A program made the position numbers and the translations under genes. The notes under the pieces are model-generated. The model was not told the DNA's origin, did not search any database, and saw only the letters and a list, made by a program, of their open reading frames with translations. From Candidatus Didemnitutus sp. (lineage in GTDB: Bacteria; Verrucomicrobiota; Verrucomicrobiia; Opitutales; Opitutaceae), in contig JAHCAY010000001.1 of NCBI GenBank assembly GCA_019634575.1, forward strand, positions 3,162,001 to 3,226,000: a stretch of DNA of 64,000 nt, in the 5' to 3' direction. This document shows positions 23,974 through 32,431 of the stretch, one piece after another. Position 1 is the first letter of the stretch, and every line of letters starts with the position of its first letter.

Positions 23974-24840
23974 ATGACCCGTCTGCCCGTCACCAAAACG
24001 CCCAAGTGCTACGTCGGAGGAGCGTTCATTCGCTCCGAGAGTTCGCGCGTGTTCCCGATCAAGGACGCCGCCGGCAACTTCTTCGCCAACATCCCGCAGT
24101 GCACGCGCAAGGACCTGCGCAATGCCGTCGAGGCCGCCGCCAAGGCCGGTCCCGGCTGGGCCAAGCGCACGGCCTACAACCGCGGCCAGATCATCTACCG
24201 CATGGCGGAGATGCTCGAGGCGCGCCAAGCCGACATGGCCGATGCGCTCGCGGTCGGTGGCACCTCCAAGGCGGCCGCGGCCAAGGAAATCGTCGCGACG
24301 ATTGATCGCCTCATCCACTACGCCGGCTGGACCGACAAATACGAGTCGCTGCTCGGCAGCGTGAATCCCGTCGCCGCACCTTACTTCAATTTCACCGTGA
24401 CCGATCCGATGGGCATCGTCGGTGTGATCGCGCCCGATGAAGCGCCGTTGCTCGCGCTGGTGTCGCTCATCGCGCCGATCATCACGAGCGGCAACACGGT
24501 CGTCGCGCTCGCGTCGTCCACGCAGCCGTATCCGAGCATCGTGCTCGGCGAGATGCTCGCGACGAGCGACCTGCCCGGCGGCGTCGTGAATCTGCTCACC
24601 GGTTTCCGCAAGGAGATCGTGCCGACGATGGCCACGCACGCGCACCTGCGCGCGCTGGCCGGCGTGGCCAATGCCGAGGAGCGCAAGGCGCTCAAGCTCG
24701 GCGCCGCCGAGAGCGTGAAGCGCGTGAAGCTTCACGCCGCCGAGGACAAGACCGATTGGTTCTCCGACCGCGCGCAGAGCCTCTACGAGATCCGCGACTT
24801 CGTGGAGTTCAAGACGACCTGGCACCCGGTCGGGGCCTGA
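23974..24840 (+). CDS. Half-length aldehyde dehydrogenase lacking the catalytic domain
   Basis: 288 residues, against about 480 for the family. It aligns with the NAD-binding half: YVGGAFIRSESSRVFPI, KRTAYNRGQIIYRMAEML, and GIVGVIAPDEAPLLALVSLI in place of the usual PWNFPL block. The protein then ends without the MELGGK glutamate or the catalytic cysteine. There is no frameshift and the tail (WFSDRAQSLYEIRDFVEFKTTWHPVG) looks like a designed terminus. It therefore seems to be a stable non-catalytic paralogue, perhaps a subunit or regulator of the full-length enzyme at 20244. Start ATG 23974 after element C. Confidence 0.85.
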   Translation: MTRLPVTKTPKCYVGGAFIRSESSRVFPIKDAAGNFFANIPQCTRKDLRNAVEAAAKAGPGWAKRTAYNRGQIIYRMAEMLEARQADMADALAVGGTSKAAAAKEIVATIDRLIHYAGWTDKYESLLGSVNPVAAPYFNFTVTDPMGIVGVIAPDEAPLLALVSLIAPIITSGNTVVALASSTQPYPSIVLGEMLATSDLPGGVVNLLTGFRKEIVPTMATHAHLRALAGVANAEERKALKLGAAESVKRVKLHAAEDKTDWFSDRAQSLYEIRDFVEFKTTWHPVGA

Positions 24841-24891
24841 GTCTGGAGCAAGCGGGCGCACGCGTTTTCGGAGGCGCCAAACTTGAAGGTG

Positions 24892-24963
24892 GTCGCCGCT
24901 GTCCCCAGCGGCGACTTGCACGCGAGCTCGCCGCGGAAAGGCGTCGGTAGGGACACCGACGCC
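24892..24963. terminator. Two intergenic hairpins between convergent genes
   Basis: A perfect 10-bp inverted repeat (24892-24901 with 24906-24915, TCCC loop) and a perfect 9-bp one (24940-24948 with 24955-24963) lie between the convergent genes ending at 24840 and 24994. There is no T-tract. They may act as a bidirectional mRNA end or may be a repeat element. Confidence 0.45.
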
Positions 24964-24993
24964 CACCGCGGGCCCCTGCGGCGTGAGGGAAAA

Positions 24994-25902
24994 TCAACCG
25001 TAGGTCAGCACGTAGGGTGCGGTGCCGATCGTGAAGCTCAGCACGAGCGAGGCCTTAGGCTGGAGTTTGGCCTTCGAGGTCGTCGTCCAGCCGGTGCCGT
25101 CGCCCCAGACTTGGTTCACCGTCGCCGCGCCGTTGGGCAGGTAGGTGACGAAGTAGGGGAAGTGCTCGAGCGTGGTCGCGACGACGGCTTGCAGGTTCTG
25201 GTTGAGCGGGAGTTTTTCCGCGACCGGGTGCGACGGGTAGGTCGAGGGATCGTCCCACGCGTGGTCGAGGAACACGGTCTTGTAGGCGGTGTTCGTCTTG
25301 ATGAAGAACCACTCGCCGCCGAACTGGAAGAATGCGAAGCGCGTCCAGCCGTTGGCCCACGTCCATGCGCCGAGCGCCTGCGGGGCGAGCGGTTTGTCGG
25401 AGGCGGGTCCGAGCTGATAGGTGAAGACGTTGTTGGCCTTGCCGACATTGGTGTTGTAGCCGAGCAGATACGGCGTGCCACGGTAGAGATACGGCTGCAC
25501 GAGCGTGAGGCCGGGCTGCGCGGGCAGGCCTTTCGTGACGATGCCGGAGATTTTGCCCACGGCGTTGATGGTGAAGAAACCGAAGTTGCCGGTGCTCGCG
25601 GTGTAGGCGACGAGCGCCGGGCCATTGTTGATCGTGAACGGTTGCACGATGTCCCAGCCGGGCCCGAGCGTGGCGCTGCCGGCGGCTTTCACGGCGAGTT
25701 TGCCGAGCGCGCCGGGTTTCACGGTGTAGAAATCAACGGCGCCGCTGGTGGCGTTGTAGCCGAGCAGGCAGGTCTGCGGGCCGACGGCGGTGGAGACGAC
25801 TTGGGTGTAGCCGGCGGCGAGGCCGGTCTTGCTGCCGTTGACAGCGGCCCACGCGCGACTGAGGCGGGCGGGGCGGGATTTGAGAGCGTAGATGGTGGAC
25901 AT
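24994..25902 (-). CDS. Beta-propeller-like protein of unknown function (orphan operon, gene 3)
   Basis: 302 residues, no signal peptide. About six repeats of 45-50 residues each contain a strand like LLGYNATSGAVDFYTV, LVAYTASTGNFGFFTI, LLGYNTNVGKANNVFTY, FFIKTNTAYKTVFL and FVTYLPNGAATVNQV, ending in PYVLTYG. This is the pattern of tachylectin- or tectonin-like propellers that bind sugars or proteins. I do not recognise a named family. It is the last gene of a three-gene unit with a nucleoside-phosphorylase-like enzyme, 40 bp after the gene at 25943. Confidence 0.7.
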   Translation of the reverse strand: MSTIYALKSRPARLSRAWAAVNGSKTGLAAGYTQVVSTAVGPQTCLLGYNATSGAVDFYTVKPGALGKLAVKAAGSATLGPGWDIVQPFTINNGPALVAYTASTGNFGFFTINAVGKISGIVTKGLPAQPGLTLVQPYLYRGTPYLLGYNTNVGKANNVFTYQLGPASDKPLAPQALGAWTWANGWTRFAFFQFGGEWFFIKTNTAYKTVFLDHAWDDPSTYPSHPVAEKLPLNQNLQAVVATTLEHFPYFVTYLPNGAATVNQVWGDGTGWTTTSKAKLQPKASLVLSFTIGTAPYVLTYG

Positions 25903-25942
25903 GGTGGATGTGGAGTTGGGGTGAGTTGCGTGGCGCGGGCGG

Positions 25943-26713
25943 TCAGGTGTTGGCCGGTTTCACGCGCTTGAATTGGATGTTGAGGAACTGGTTTCCGGTC
26001 AGCGTGAGGCCGGGCCAGGTTTGATCGAGCGAGGCGCCCATGGTCGTGGGCGCTGCGGGTTGCCAGAGGTAGTTTTTCAAACCGGCGGGCAGCGAGGCGG
26101 TGGGCGAGGGGCCCGGTGTGGCGCTGGACCAATGCTCCCACCACGCGACGTAGCCGGCGCCAGTGCACAGGAACGCACCGTCGAGACCGGCGGGCGGCGC
26201 GGCGGCGACGCCCTGCGCCCACGTCGCGAGCGCGGTGAGGAACGCGGGGTTGTTCGAGCCGGAGGCGAAGCCCGCGACGAGGTGCCGCGCGCTGCCGTGC
26301 ATCCAGTCGATCGACTGCGGCAACAAGAACACGGGCGTCTCGAGCGCGAGCGTGCCGGTGAACGGTTGCGCGTAGCCGGCCGAGCTGGCGCCGGGGCTGA
26401 GGTCATACACGCCCTTGTGAGTGAGCGTGTAGGCGCGGCCGCCGACGGTGCCGGTGTTGTTGTCGTAGGCGGCCGGGCTGGCCCAGCAGAGCAGCGCGGT
26501 TTCCCAGGGCACGCCGGCGGGCAGGCCGGTTTGCGCGGGGACGCCGGGCAAGTAGGCCCAGAGACCGAGCGGTGGCTGCAGCAGGGCGCAGCCGGGGATG
26601 AAGGTGCCGCCGAGCAGTTCGAGGAACGAGGTGAGGTTGAGCGTGCTCAACGGATAACCTCGCCACACGCGGACATTGCCCGGCGCCACGACGTGGGACG
26701 TGGCGGTGCTCAT
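25943..26713 (-). CDS. Uncharacterised protein (orphan operon, gene 2)
   Basis: 256 residues, rich in Ala, Gly, Pro, Trp and Leu, with no signal peptide or clear membrane helix. Visible features are RVWRGYPLSTLNLTSFLELL, PAAYDNNTGTVGGRAYTLTH, a central LPQSIDWMHGSARHLVAGF and a Trp-rich YVAWWEHW. I do not recognise it. It begins 6 bp after the nucleoside-phosphorylase-like gene, so the two are co-transcribed. GC and codon use match the neighbours, so there is no sign of recent foreign origin. Confidence 0.65.
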   Translation of the reverse strand: MSTATSHVVAPGNVRVWRGYPLSTLNLTSFLELLGGTFIPGCALLQPPLGLWAYLPGVPAQTGLPAGVPWETALLCWASPAAYDNNTGTVGGRAYTLTHKGVYDLSPGASSAGYAQPFTGTLALETPVFLLPQSIDWMHGSARHLVAGFASGSNNPAFLTALATWAQGVAAAPPAGLDGAFLCTGAGYVAWWEHWSSATPGPSPTASLPAGLKNYLWQPAAPTTMGASLDQTWPGLTLTGNQFLNIQFKRVKPANT

Positions 26714-26719
26714 GGCGCG

Positions 26720-27838
26720 TCAGCTTTTGAAGCCGCAGATGATGCTCCAGGTCGCGAGGCCGCTCATCACGGTCGTCCAGTAGCCGTATTTCGAATAATA
26801 GTATTCGGCGCACTTGCTCTGGAGGTCGTGGTTGAGCGAGCCGTTGATCGTGGGATCGGAGAGGTTGCGCACGCAGGCCCAGAGCGGCGGCGACTTCATC
26901 TCGGAGCACACGAGGCCGAGCACCGCGTCGTCCATCTCGACGGCCATGCCGAGCTTCGAGAGGTCGTTCACGGTTGTGCCGAACTCGAAGAAGTCCGTCG
27001 TGAGGATCGGATGGAACTTGGGAATCTGGCCGACGACGGGATACTTGCCGCCGTCGTAGTAAATCGTGGGCGCGGTGGGCTGCTTCGAGAGCGTGCAGAC
27101 GGGCGAGGGTGGGGTTTCGCCGCCGAGTTTGCCGACGAAGAGCTTCATCAGTTGCATCGCCTCGGCGTTGTGCGCCTGCGGGACGGTCCAGTCGCTGTGG
27201 TAGGTTTTCCCGTTGAACGGGGCGTTCTTGTAGTGCTGCTCGCACATGAAGTGCGCGGCGCGGCTGACGGAGACGTCGCCGAGGCACATGTCGTTGTAGA
27301 CGCCGCCGCTCGTGCCGGTGGTGAGGAAGAGCTTCGGCTTCGCCTCGGAGATCATCTGGGCGAGCATGTCCTTGATCGGGAGCGAATATTGGCCGTTCGG
27401 CAGGAGGATGCCGTCGGTGTGCATGTGGAGCTCGGTCTTGTAGACGAGCACTCGTTTGCCGCCGATGATCGAGAGGTAATAGCTGCCGAGGCGCTTGCTC
27501 TCGTGCGACGGGGCGTTGGGGCCGATCTGCGGGAGGTATTTCGTCTCGAAGAAACGCGCGTAGGGATACCAGTTGTAGCGGTCGACGCCCGGTGTGAGCA
27601 CGTCGGCCATCGCGTTGCTTTCGGCGGAGGTGTCCATCATCGCGATGATGTCGACCTGCGGGAGGGGATCGTCGGGCTTCGGGGCGGGCGAGATCGCCTG
27701 GGGTTTGGGCGCGAGGCCGGTGGGGAACGGGATGTTGAGCGATTCCGAGCCGGCTTTGGCTTTGCCGGGAGCGACGAGGCGTTTGAGCGCGAACTCGTGA
27801 CGGTGTGCGAATTCCTGCGGGGATTTGGTGGACTGCAT
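26720..27838 (-). CDS. Nucleoside-phosphorylase/nucleosidase-fold enzyme (orphan operon, gene 1)
   Basis: 372 residues. After a 55-residue Pro/Lys-rich N-terminus, IIAMMDTSAESNAMADVL fits strand 1 of the PNP/MTAN fold. LFLTTGTSGGVYNDMCLGDVSVSRAAHF fits the glycine-rich phosphate/ribose loop, and AVEMDDAVLGLVCSEM with VRNLSDP gives the ribose-binding Glu and catalytic Asp. The enzyme would cleave the N-glycosidic bond of a nucleoside or nucleotide. It is longer than metabolic MTAN (about 230) and is first in an operon with two unknown proteins, suggesting a dedicated, non-housekeeping role. Identification rests on motif reading by eye. Confidence 0.7.
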   Translation of the reverse strand: MQSTKSPQEFAHRHEFALKRLVAPGKAKAGSESLNIPFPTGLAPKPQAISPAPKPDDPLPQVDIIAMMDTSAESNAMADVLTPGVDRYNWYPYARFFETKYLPQIGPNAPSHESKRLGSYYLSIIGGKRVLVYKTELHMHTDGILLPNGQYSLPIKDMLAQMISEAKPKLFLTTGTSGGVYNDMCLGDVSVSRAAHFMCEQHYKNAPFNGKTYHSDWTVPQAHNAEAMQLMKLFVGKLGGETPPSPVCTLSKQPTAPTIYYDGGKYPVVGQIPKFHPILTTDFFEFGTTVNDLSKLGMAVEMDDAVLGLVCSEMKSPPLWACVRNLSDPTINGSLNHDLQSKCAEYYYSKYGYWTTVMSGLATWSIICGFKS

Positions 27839-28011
27839 GGGCGTCGATTTTTTCGCCGGGGTGACCGGTTTGTCTCCGCGTGTCGTCGAGAGACGTTGAC
27901 GCTGGCCCGCGCGCGGACCGTCGGGAGGGCGAAACAGCGAGGCAAGCAGTATTCCTCCTCCCCGCCCACGTGGGGTTTGACGCCGCCATGCGGCCTCACG
28001 ACGCTCGCGGG

Positions 28012-28431
28012 ATGAGCGAGCTAACGAACGGCGCGTCGCGGATGCCGCCGCTGAAGGTCTGGTGGATCATCTGGGGCGCGATCCTGGTGAGCCTCGGCGC
28101 GATCTGGTGGAGCGTCGGGTTCCTGAAGCTGCCCGCCGCCGCGGCGCACAAGAACCCGTTTTACGACCTGGTCAGTTTGGTGCCGCTGTTCGTGAGCATC
28201 GTCGTGCGCTGGCTCGTGCTGCCGCGCTACACCGACGGCGCGCGGGCGTTCGTTGTTTTCGTCGCCGGCATCGCGTTGGCGGAGGTCGCGGGCATCCTCG
28301 GGATTTTTCTCGGTGGACCGTATCGCGACGACCTCTTCCTGCTCGGCGCGCTCGGCATCGCGCAATTCGTGCCGCTCTATACGAAGCGCCTGCAGGAGCC
28401 GAAGCCCGAGGGTTTCATCCCGAACAACTGA
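28012..28431 (+). CDS. Small four-helix membrane protein
   Basis: 139 residues with four hydrophobic segments (WWIIWGAILVSLGAIWW, LVSLVPLFVSIVVRWLVLP, FVVFVAGIALAEVAGILGIFL, FLLGALGIAQFVPLY) and a short polar C-terminus. No family recognised. ATG 28012 is preferred; a later ATG ten codons downstream is possible. Its last 17 bp overlap the end of the convergent small gene at 28415. The 170 bp upstream show no gene. Confidence 0.65.
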   Translation: MSELTNGASRMPPLKVWWIIWGAILVSLGAIWWSVGFLKLPAAAAHKNPFYDLVSLVPLFVSIVVRWLVLPRYTDGARAFVVFVAGIALAEVAGILGIFLGGPYRDDLFLLGALGIAQFVPLYTKRLQEPKPEGFIPNN

Positions 28432-28633
28432 CGCCCGCCGCGCCGCCGCAGACCTTTGTCGGCGCGAAGGTCACGGGCGGGATCGTCATGTGGTCGACGG
28501 GCGTCGCGCCGAGGTGGCGGGCGAGTTTGTCGAGCCAGCTCTCGCGGAAGACGGGGCGGTGGCCGGCGGTCGTCGCCGTCGGATCGAGTCGCAGCGTGGC
28601 GGTGATGTCGGATTCGTGGTCGGTCAGTTTCAT
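28415..28633 (-). CDS. Small hypothetical protein
   Basis: 72 residues, MKLTDHESDITATLRLDPTA at the start and a Gly/Ala/Cys-rich end (KVCGGAAGVSCSG). Codon use is like that of neighbouring genes, with third-position G/C, and the frame fills a gap that otherwise has no gene. No homology recognised and no clear ribosome-binding site. It overlaps the convergent membrane-protein gene by 17 bp, which counts slightly against it. Confidence 0.4.
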   Translation of the reverse strand: MKLTDHESDITATLRLDPTATTAGHRPVFRESWLDKLARHLGATPVDHMTIPPVTFAPTKVCGGAAGVSCSG

Positions 28634-28805
28634 GTTGTCCGCACCGTAGGTCAGTCGCTGCGCAAATCCAGTGGACGCCGCGCAATCGGCCGCTGTTGCG
28701 CGCGGCGATGTGGTCGCGTGTGCCGTTTGGGCGGGACGCCCGGCACAGTGCGTTTGCGCTGATACGAGACTTGCCAACGCCGAAAGGAGTCGGTCTGGTG
28801 ACTAG

Positions 28806-30575
28806 GTGTTTCACCCTAGCAGAACACTGGTCGCCTTTTTCGCGCTTTGCGGCGTCGCCGCCGTGGCGAGCGGAGCGCCGGAGCCGGTGACGTTGCAACT
28901 GAAGTGGAAACACCAGTTCCAGTTCGCCGGTTACTACGCCGCGATCGCCCAGGGCTACTACCGCGACGCCGGGCTCGAGGTCCAGTTGCGCGAAGCCGAA
29001 CCGGGCCGCGATCCGGTCGAGAGCGTGTTGCACGGCGAGGCCGATTTCGGCGTGGGCACATCGGAGCTGTTGCTGCTGCGCGGACAGGGCAAACCGGTCG
29101 TCGTGCTCGCGGCGATTTTCCAGCACTCGCCGCTGACGCTGCTCACGCGGCGCACCGAGCGCGTGAACGATCTGCAGGCGCTGCACGACCAGCCGATCAT
29201 GATCGAGCCGCAGTCGGCCGAGCTCTTCGCCTACTTCCGCAACGAGGGCGTCGATCCCGCCAAACTGCACATCGTGCACCACACTTTCGAAGTGCGCGAT
29301 CTGATCGACGGCCGCGTGGCTGCGATGTCCGCCTACGCGAGCGACGAGCCGTTCCTGCTGCGGCAGGCGGGCGTCGACTACCTCGCCTTCACGCCGCGCG
29401 CCGGCGGCATCGATTTCTACGGCGATAACCTTTTCACCACCGAGCGGCAGGTCCGCGAACACCCGGACCGCGTGCGCCGTTTCCGCGAGGCCAGCCTGCG
29501 CGGCTGGGATTATGCGCTCGCGCACCCCGACGAGATCGTGGCCCTCATCCTCCAGCACTACAGCCAGCGCAAGAGCCGCGAACACCTCCAATTCGAGGCG
29601 GCGCAAACCGCCCAACTCATGCATCCCGGCCTGATCGAAGTCGGCCACATGAACCCCGGCCGCTGGCGCCACATGGCGGACACCTACGCCGAATTCGGCA
29701 TGCTGCCGCGCGATTTCGCGCTCGGCGCGTTCCTCTACGATCCCAACCCGAAACCCGACCTGCGCTGGGTTTATTGGACGCTCGGCGGCGCCGCGGCGTT
29801 GCTGGTCGCCGCCCTCGGCTGGGTGCTGCCCTTGATGCGGCTCAACCGCCGGCTGCGCGCCGCCGATGACTCGAAGACGCGCTTCCTCGCCTTCCTCGCT
29901 CACGAAATCCGCACGCCGCTCAACGGCATGGCGGGCGTCGTCGACCTGATGAAATCCGAGCCGCTCAGCGCAGCGCAACGCGAGCTGCTCGAGCTCCAGG
30001 AACGCTCCGCGCAAAACCTCCTGCGCCTCGTCGACAGCGTGCTCGACTACTCGCGCCTCGATGCCGGCAAGATGACCGTCGAGCGCGCGCCGGTCGAGCT
30101 CCGCACCTTCGCCGCCGACGTCTGCGAACTCTTCCGCACCGTTGCCCAAGCCCGCAAAGTCAACCTCCGCTGCGAAATCGCGCCCGACGTGCCGGCCTGC
30201 GTGCAGACCGACGGCGTGAAGCTGCGCCAGATCCTCGCCAACCTGCTCTCGAACGCCGTGAAATTCACGATCGTCGGCAATGTCACGCTCGCCATCGCGC
30301 GCGTCGGCACGACGCCGGACGGCGCGCTGCGTTTGCGGTTCAGCGTCACAGATACCGGGCCGGGCATCGCGCCCGACGCGCTGGCGCGGCTCTTTCAGCC
30401 GTTCGAGCAGGCCGACGCGACCGTCGTGCGCCGGCACGGAGGCAGCGGCCTCGGGTTGAACATCTCGCGCTCGCTGGCCCAACTGCTCGGCGGCGATATC
30501 CGCGTGGAGAGCCAGCCCGGCGTCGGCTCGACTTTCATGGTCGAGATCGTGGCCGCCGAGGTCGCCTACGCCTGA
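28806..30575 (+). CDS. NMT1-type substrate-binding domain fused to histidine kinase
   Basis: 589 residues. Signal peptide, then an NMT1/THI5-like periplasmic domain (residues 25-310; LQLKWKHQFQFAGYYAAIAQ, FGVGTSELLLLRGQGKPVV). One membrane helix lies near residue 325, followed by HisKA with the phosphorylated His366 in FLAHEIRTPLNG, and HATPase with NLLSNAVKF, DTGPGI and GGSGLGL. It senses a small ligand, possibly a pyrimidine-like compound as in NMT1 proteins, and phosphorylates a response regulator encoded elsewhere. No receiver domain is attached and no regulator gene is adjacent. The GTG start at 28806 lies in an imperfect palindrome. Confidence 0.9.
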   Translation: MFHPSRTLVAFFALCGVAAVASGAPEPVTLQLKWKHQFQFAGYYAAIAQGYYRDAGLEVQLREAEPGRDPVESVLHGEADFGVGTSELLLLRGQGKPVVVLAAIFQHSPLTLLTRRTERVNDLQALHDQPIMIEPQSAELFAYFRNEGVDPAKLHIVHHTFEVRDLIDGRVAAMSAYASDEPFLLRQAGVDYLAFTPRAGGIDFYGDNLFTTERQVREHPDRVRRFREASLRGWDYALAHPDEIVALILQHYSQRKSREHLQFEAAQTAQLMHPGLIEVGHMNPGRWRHMADTYAEFGMLPRDFALGAFLYDPNPKPDLRWVYWTLGGAAALLVAALGWVLPLMRLNRRLRAADDSKTRFLAFLAHEIRTPLNGMAGVVDLMKSEPLSAAQRELLELQERSAQNLLRLVDSVLDYSRLDAGKMTVERAPVELRTFAADVCELFRTVAQARKVNLRCEIAPDVPACVQTDGVKLRQILANLLSNAVKFTIVGNVTLAIARVGTTPDGALRLRFSVTDTGPGIAPDALARLFQPFEQADATVVRRHGGSGLGLNISRSLAQLLGGDIRVESQPGVGSTFMVEIVAAEVAYA

Positions 30576-30905
30576 TCAACGGCGGCGCTGCACTTCTGCG
30601 CGCATGCGCGCGAACTCGGTGCGCAGCCACTGCTTCGTCTCGGCGGACAACGCATTCCAGTGCGTGCCGCTCAATCCGCCTTCCACGGCGTAGGCCATGA
30701 GCACATTGACCGGGCGGCCGCTCTCGAGGAGGCGGCGGCACACGCCGATGGGACCGAGCTTCACGATCTGTGCGCGCGTGTGGATGCCGGCGGCGTCGAG
30801 CCACGCCGCGGTCTTGGGGCCGAGATTGAGCAGCGCGGCGACCTCGCCGGCGCGCCCACGCGGCGCCCGTTCGCGATCGATCAGGATTGGCTTCGGACGC
30901 GGCAT
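30576..30905 (-). CDS. TfoX/Sxy C-terminal-domain protein
   Basis: 109 residues. The helix-hairpin-helix-like segment LLNLGPKTAAWLDAAGIHTRAQIVKLGPIG and ALEGGLSGTHWNAL-like block (here AVEGGLSGTHWNALS) match the TfoX C-terminal domain. Stand-alone versions are common and of unknown function; full TfoX controls competence genes. It directly abuts the end of the convergent histidine kinase gene and follows the VOC gene by 2 bp, so these two form an operon. Confidence 0.85.
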   Translation of the reverse strand: MPRPKPILIDRERAPRGRAGEVAALLNLGPKTAAWLDAAGIHTRAQIVKLGPIGVCRRLLESGRPVNVLMAYAVEGGLSGTHWNALSAETKQWLRTEFARMRAEVQRRR

Positions 30906-30907
30906 GG

Positions 30908-31297
30908 TCAGACGGTGAGCTCGATGCGGTTGCCGTCGGGATCGAGCACGACACTTTCGTAGTAGCCGTCGCCGGTGCGGCGCGGCGCCGCGACCACGGC
31001 GATGCCCGCGGCGCGGAATCGTTCGGTCGTCTCATCGACCGCGCGCTCGCTGCCGAGCGAGAGCGCGAAATGCGCGAGCCCGAGTGCCTCGCGGCCGCCG
31101 TTTTCCGGGCGCGCCGCGATGTCGGGACGCTGCATCAACTCCAGCCGCGCTCCGCCGGCGAAGCTCAGGAAATACGAACGGAAATCCGTGCGCGGATTGT
31201 GGTAGGCGGCACCGGCCCGCGCGCCGCAATGCGTTTCGTAGAAACGCCGCGCGCGTTCCAAGTCGTCGGTCCACAAAGCGAGGTGCTCGATGCGCAT
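30908..31297 (-). CDS. VOC-family (glyoxalase-like) protein
   Basis: 129 residues. Starts MRIEHLALWTDDLERARRFY, the first beta-alpha unit of VOC proteins. LAHFALSLGS and VVLDPDGNRIELTV supply the other metal-ligand strands. Substrate unknown; the group includes glyoxalases, dioxygenases and fosfomycin-inactivating enzymes. ATG 31297 is preferred over an upstream start at 31399, which would add a low-complexity Ala/Pro stretch overlapping the dehydrogenase gene. Confidence 0.85.
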   Translation of the reverse strand: MRIEHLALWTDDLERARRFYETHCGARAGAAYHNPRTDFRSYFLSFAGGARLELMQRPDIAARPENGGREALGLAHFALSLGSERAVDETTERFRAAGIAVVAAPRRTGDGYYESVVLDPDGNRIELTV

Positions 31298-31395
31298 TTC
31301 CCGTTGCAGATTGTCGACCGCGAGAGCGGAGGCAAGCGCCGCGCCGGTCGACGCGGGCGGCGTCGGACCGGGCGCGCCAACCCGAGCCGCGTATC

Positions 31396-32412
31396 TCACG
31401 GTGCGCCGCGGACGACGATCTTGCCGAAATGCTCGCCGCGACCCAGGCGGGCGAATGCGGCCGGTAACTCGGCGAACTCGAACACGCGATCGACGACGGG
31501 GCGGATGCGGTCACGCTCGAGCGCGCGGTTGAGCGCCTCGAAATCCGCGCGCGAACCGACGCGCAGGCCGTGGACCGTCGTGAGATTGCCAATGAGATCG
31601 AGCACGTTGACCGGCAGATCGTGTCCGCTGAGGAATCCGACGATCGCGATCCGGCCGCCGAGCGCGACCGAGCGCAGCGCCTCCGGAAAACTCGCCGGCC
31701 CGCCGACCTCGAGCACGAGCGCCGCGCCGCGTCCGCCGGTGATCGCGCGCACCCGTCTCGACCAATCCGGCACGGTCCGGTAGTTGATCGTTGCCTCAGC
31801 GCCGAGCGCGGTGGCGCGGGCGAGTTTGTCGTCGCTGCTGGAGGTGATGATCGCGCGGAAACCGGCGGCGTGGGCGAGTTGCAGGCCGAACAGCGAAACG
31901 CCGCCGGTGCCTTCGAACACGACCCAGTCGCCCGGGCGGAGATCGCGCCGTCCGAACAGCGCGTTCCACGCGGTGACCCCCGCGATGGGCAGCGTGGCGG
32001 CTTCCTCGAACGAGAGGTGGGCGGGCAGACGCACGATGCCGTCGGCGGGAAGCGCGGAGCATTCGGCGGCGAGTCCCGGTGCGAGGTGGCTCGCGAGGCT
32101 GCGCCGGAGGTTTTCCGGCGTCGCGGCACCGGCGAGCCAGCTCTGGATGTAGTGGCCGGCGACGCGGTCGCCGATTTTCCAGTTCGTGACGTCCGCGCCG
32201 ACCGCGACGATTTCACCGGCGCCGTCGGACAGCGGCACGTAGGGAAACGGCAGGTTGGGCAGGTAGCTGCCCTGCACGAGCACGAGGTCGCGATAATTGA
32301 CGGAGAACGCGCGCCAGCGCACGAGGACGTCGTGCGGGCCGGGTTGAGGTGCGGGTTGATCGACGAGCGTGAGCGCGTCGACGCCGAAGCGGGGGAGTTG
32401 CCAGGTTTTCAT
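31396..32412 (-). CDS. MDR-family NAD(P)-dependent dehydrogenase (quinone-oxidoreductase-like)
   Basis: 338 residues. GroES-like N-terminus (PHDVLVRWRAFSVNYRDLVL, PYVPLSDGAGEIVAVG) and Rossmann domain with FEGTGGVSLFGLQLAHA. The catalytic-zinc ligands of classic alcohol dehydrogenases are absent, so it is likely a zinc-independent oxidoreductase acting on quinones or enones. It follows the cupin gene by 19 bp on the same strand. The LysR gene at 32942 is divergent and is the likely regulator of both. Confidence 0.87.
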   Translation of the reverse strand: MKTWQLPRFGVDALTLVDQPAPQPGPHDVLVRWRAFSVNYRDLVLVQGSYLPNLPFPYVPLSDGAGEIVAVGADVTNWKIGDRVAGHYIQSWLAGAATPENLRRSLASHLAPGLAAECSALPADGIVRLPAHLSFEEAATLPIAGVTAWNALFGRRDLRPGDWVVFEGTGGVSLFGLQLAHAAGFRAIITSSSDDKLARATALGAEATINYRTVPDWSRRVRAITGGRGAALVLEVGGPASFPEALRSVALGGRIAIVGFLSGHDLPVNVLDLIGNLTTVHGLRVGSRADFEALNRALERDRIRPVVDRVFEFAELPAAFARLGRGEHFGKIVVRGAP

Positions 32413-32431
32413 GGGACCGGATGGGCGCGGT

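Noticed and set aside
25973..28015. 680-codon plus-strand frame opposite the nucleosidase operon
   Set aside because: Composition (Gly/Arg/Glu/Val) and lack of any domain mark it as a shadow. The minus-strand genes have recognisable motifs and tight spacing.
28780..28820. TPP riboswitch upstream of the NMT1 kinase
   Set aside because: The conserved TPP aptamer strings (CTGAGA and ACCCTTTGAACCTGA-like) are absent; only a small imperfect palindrome is seen.
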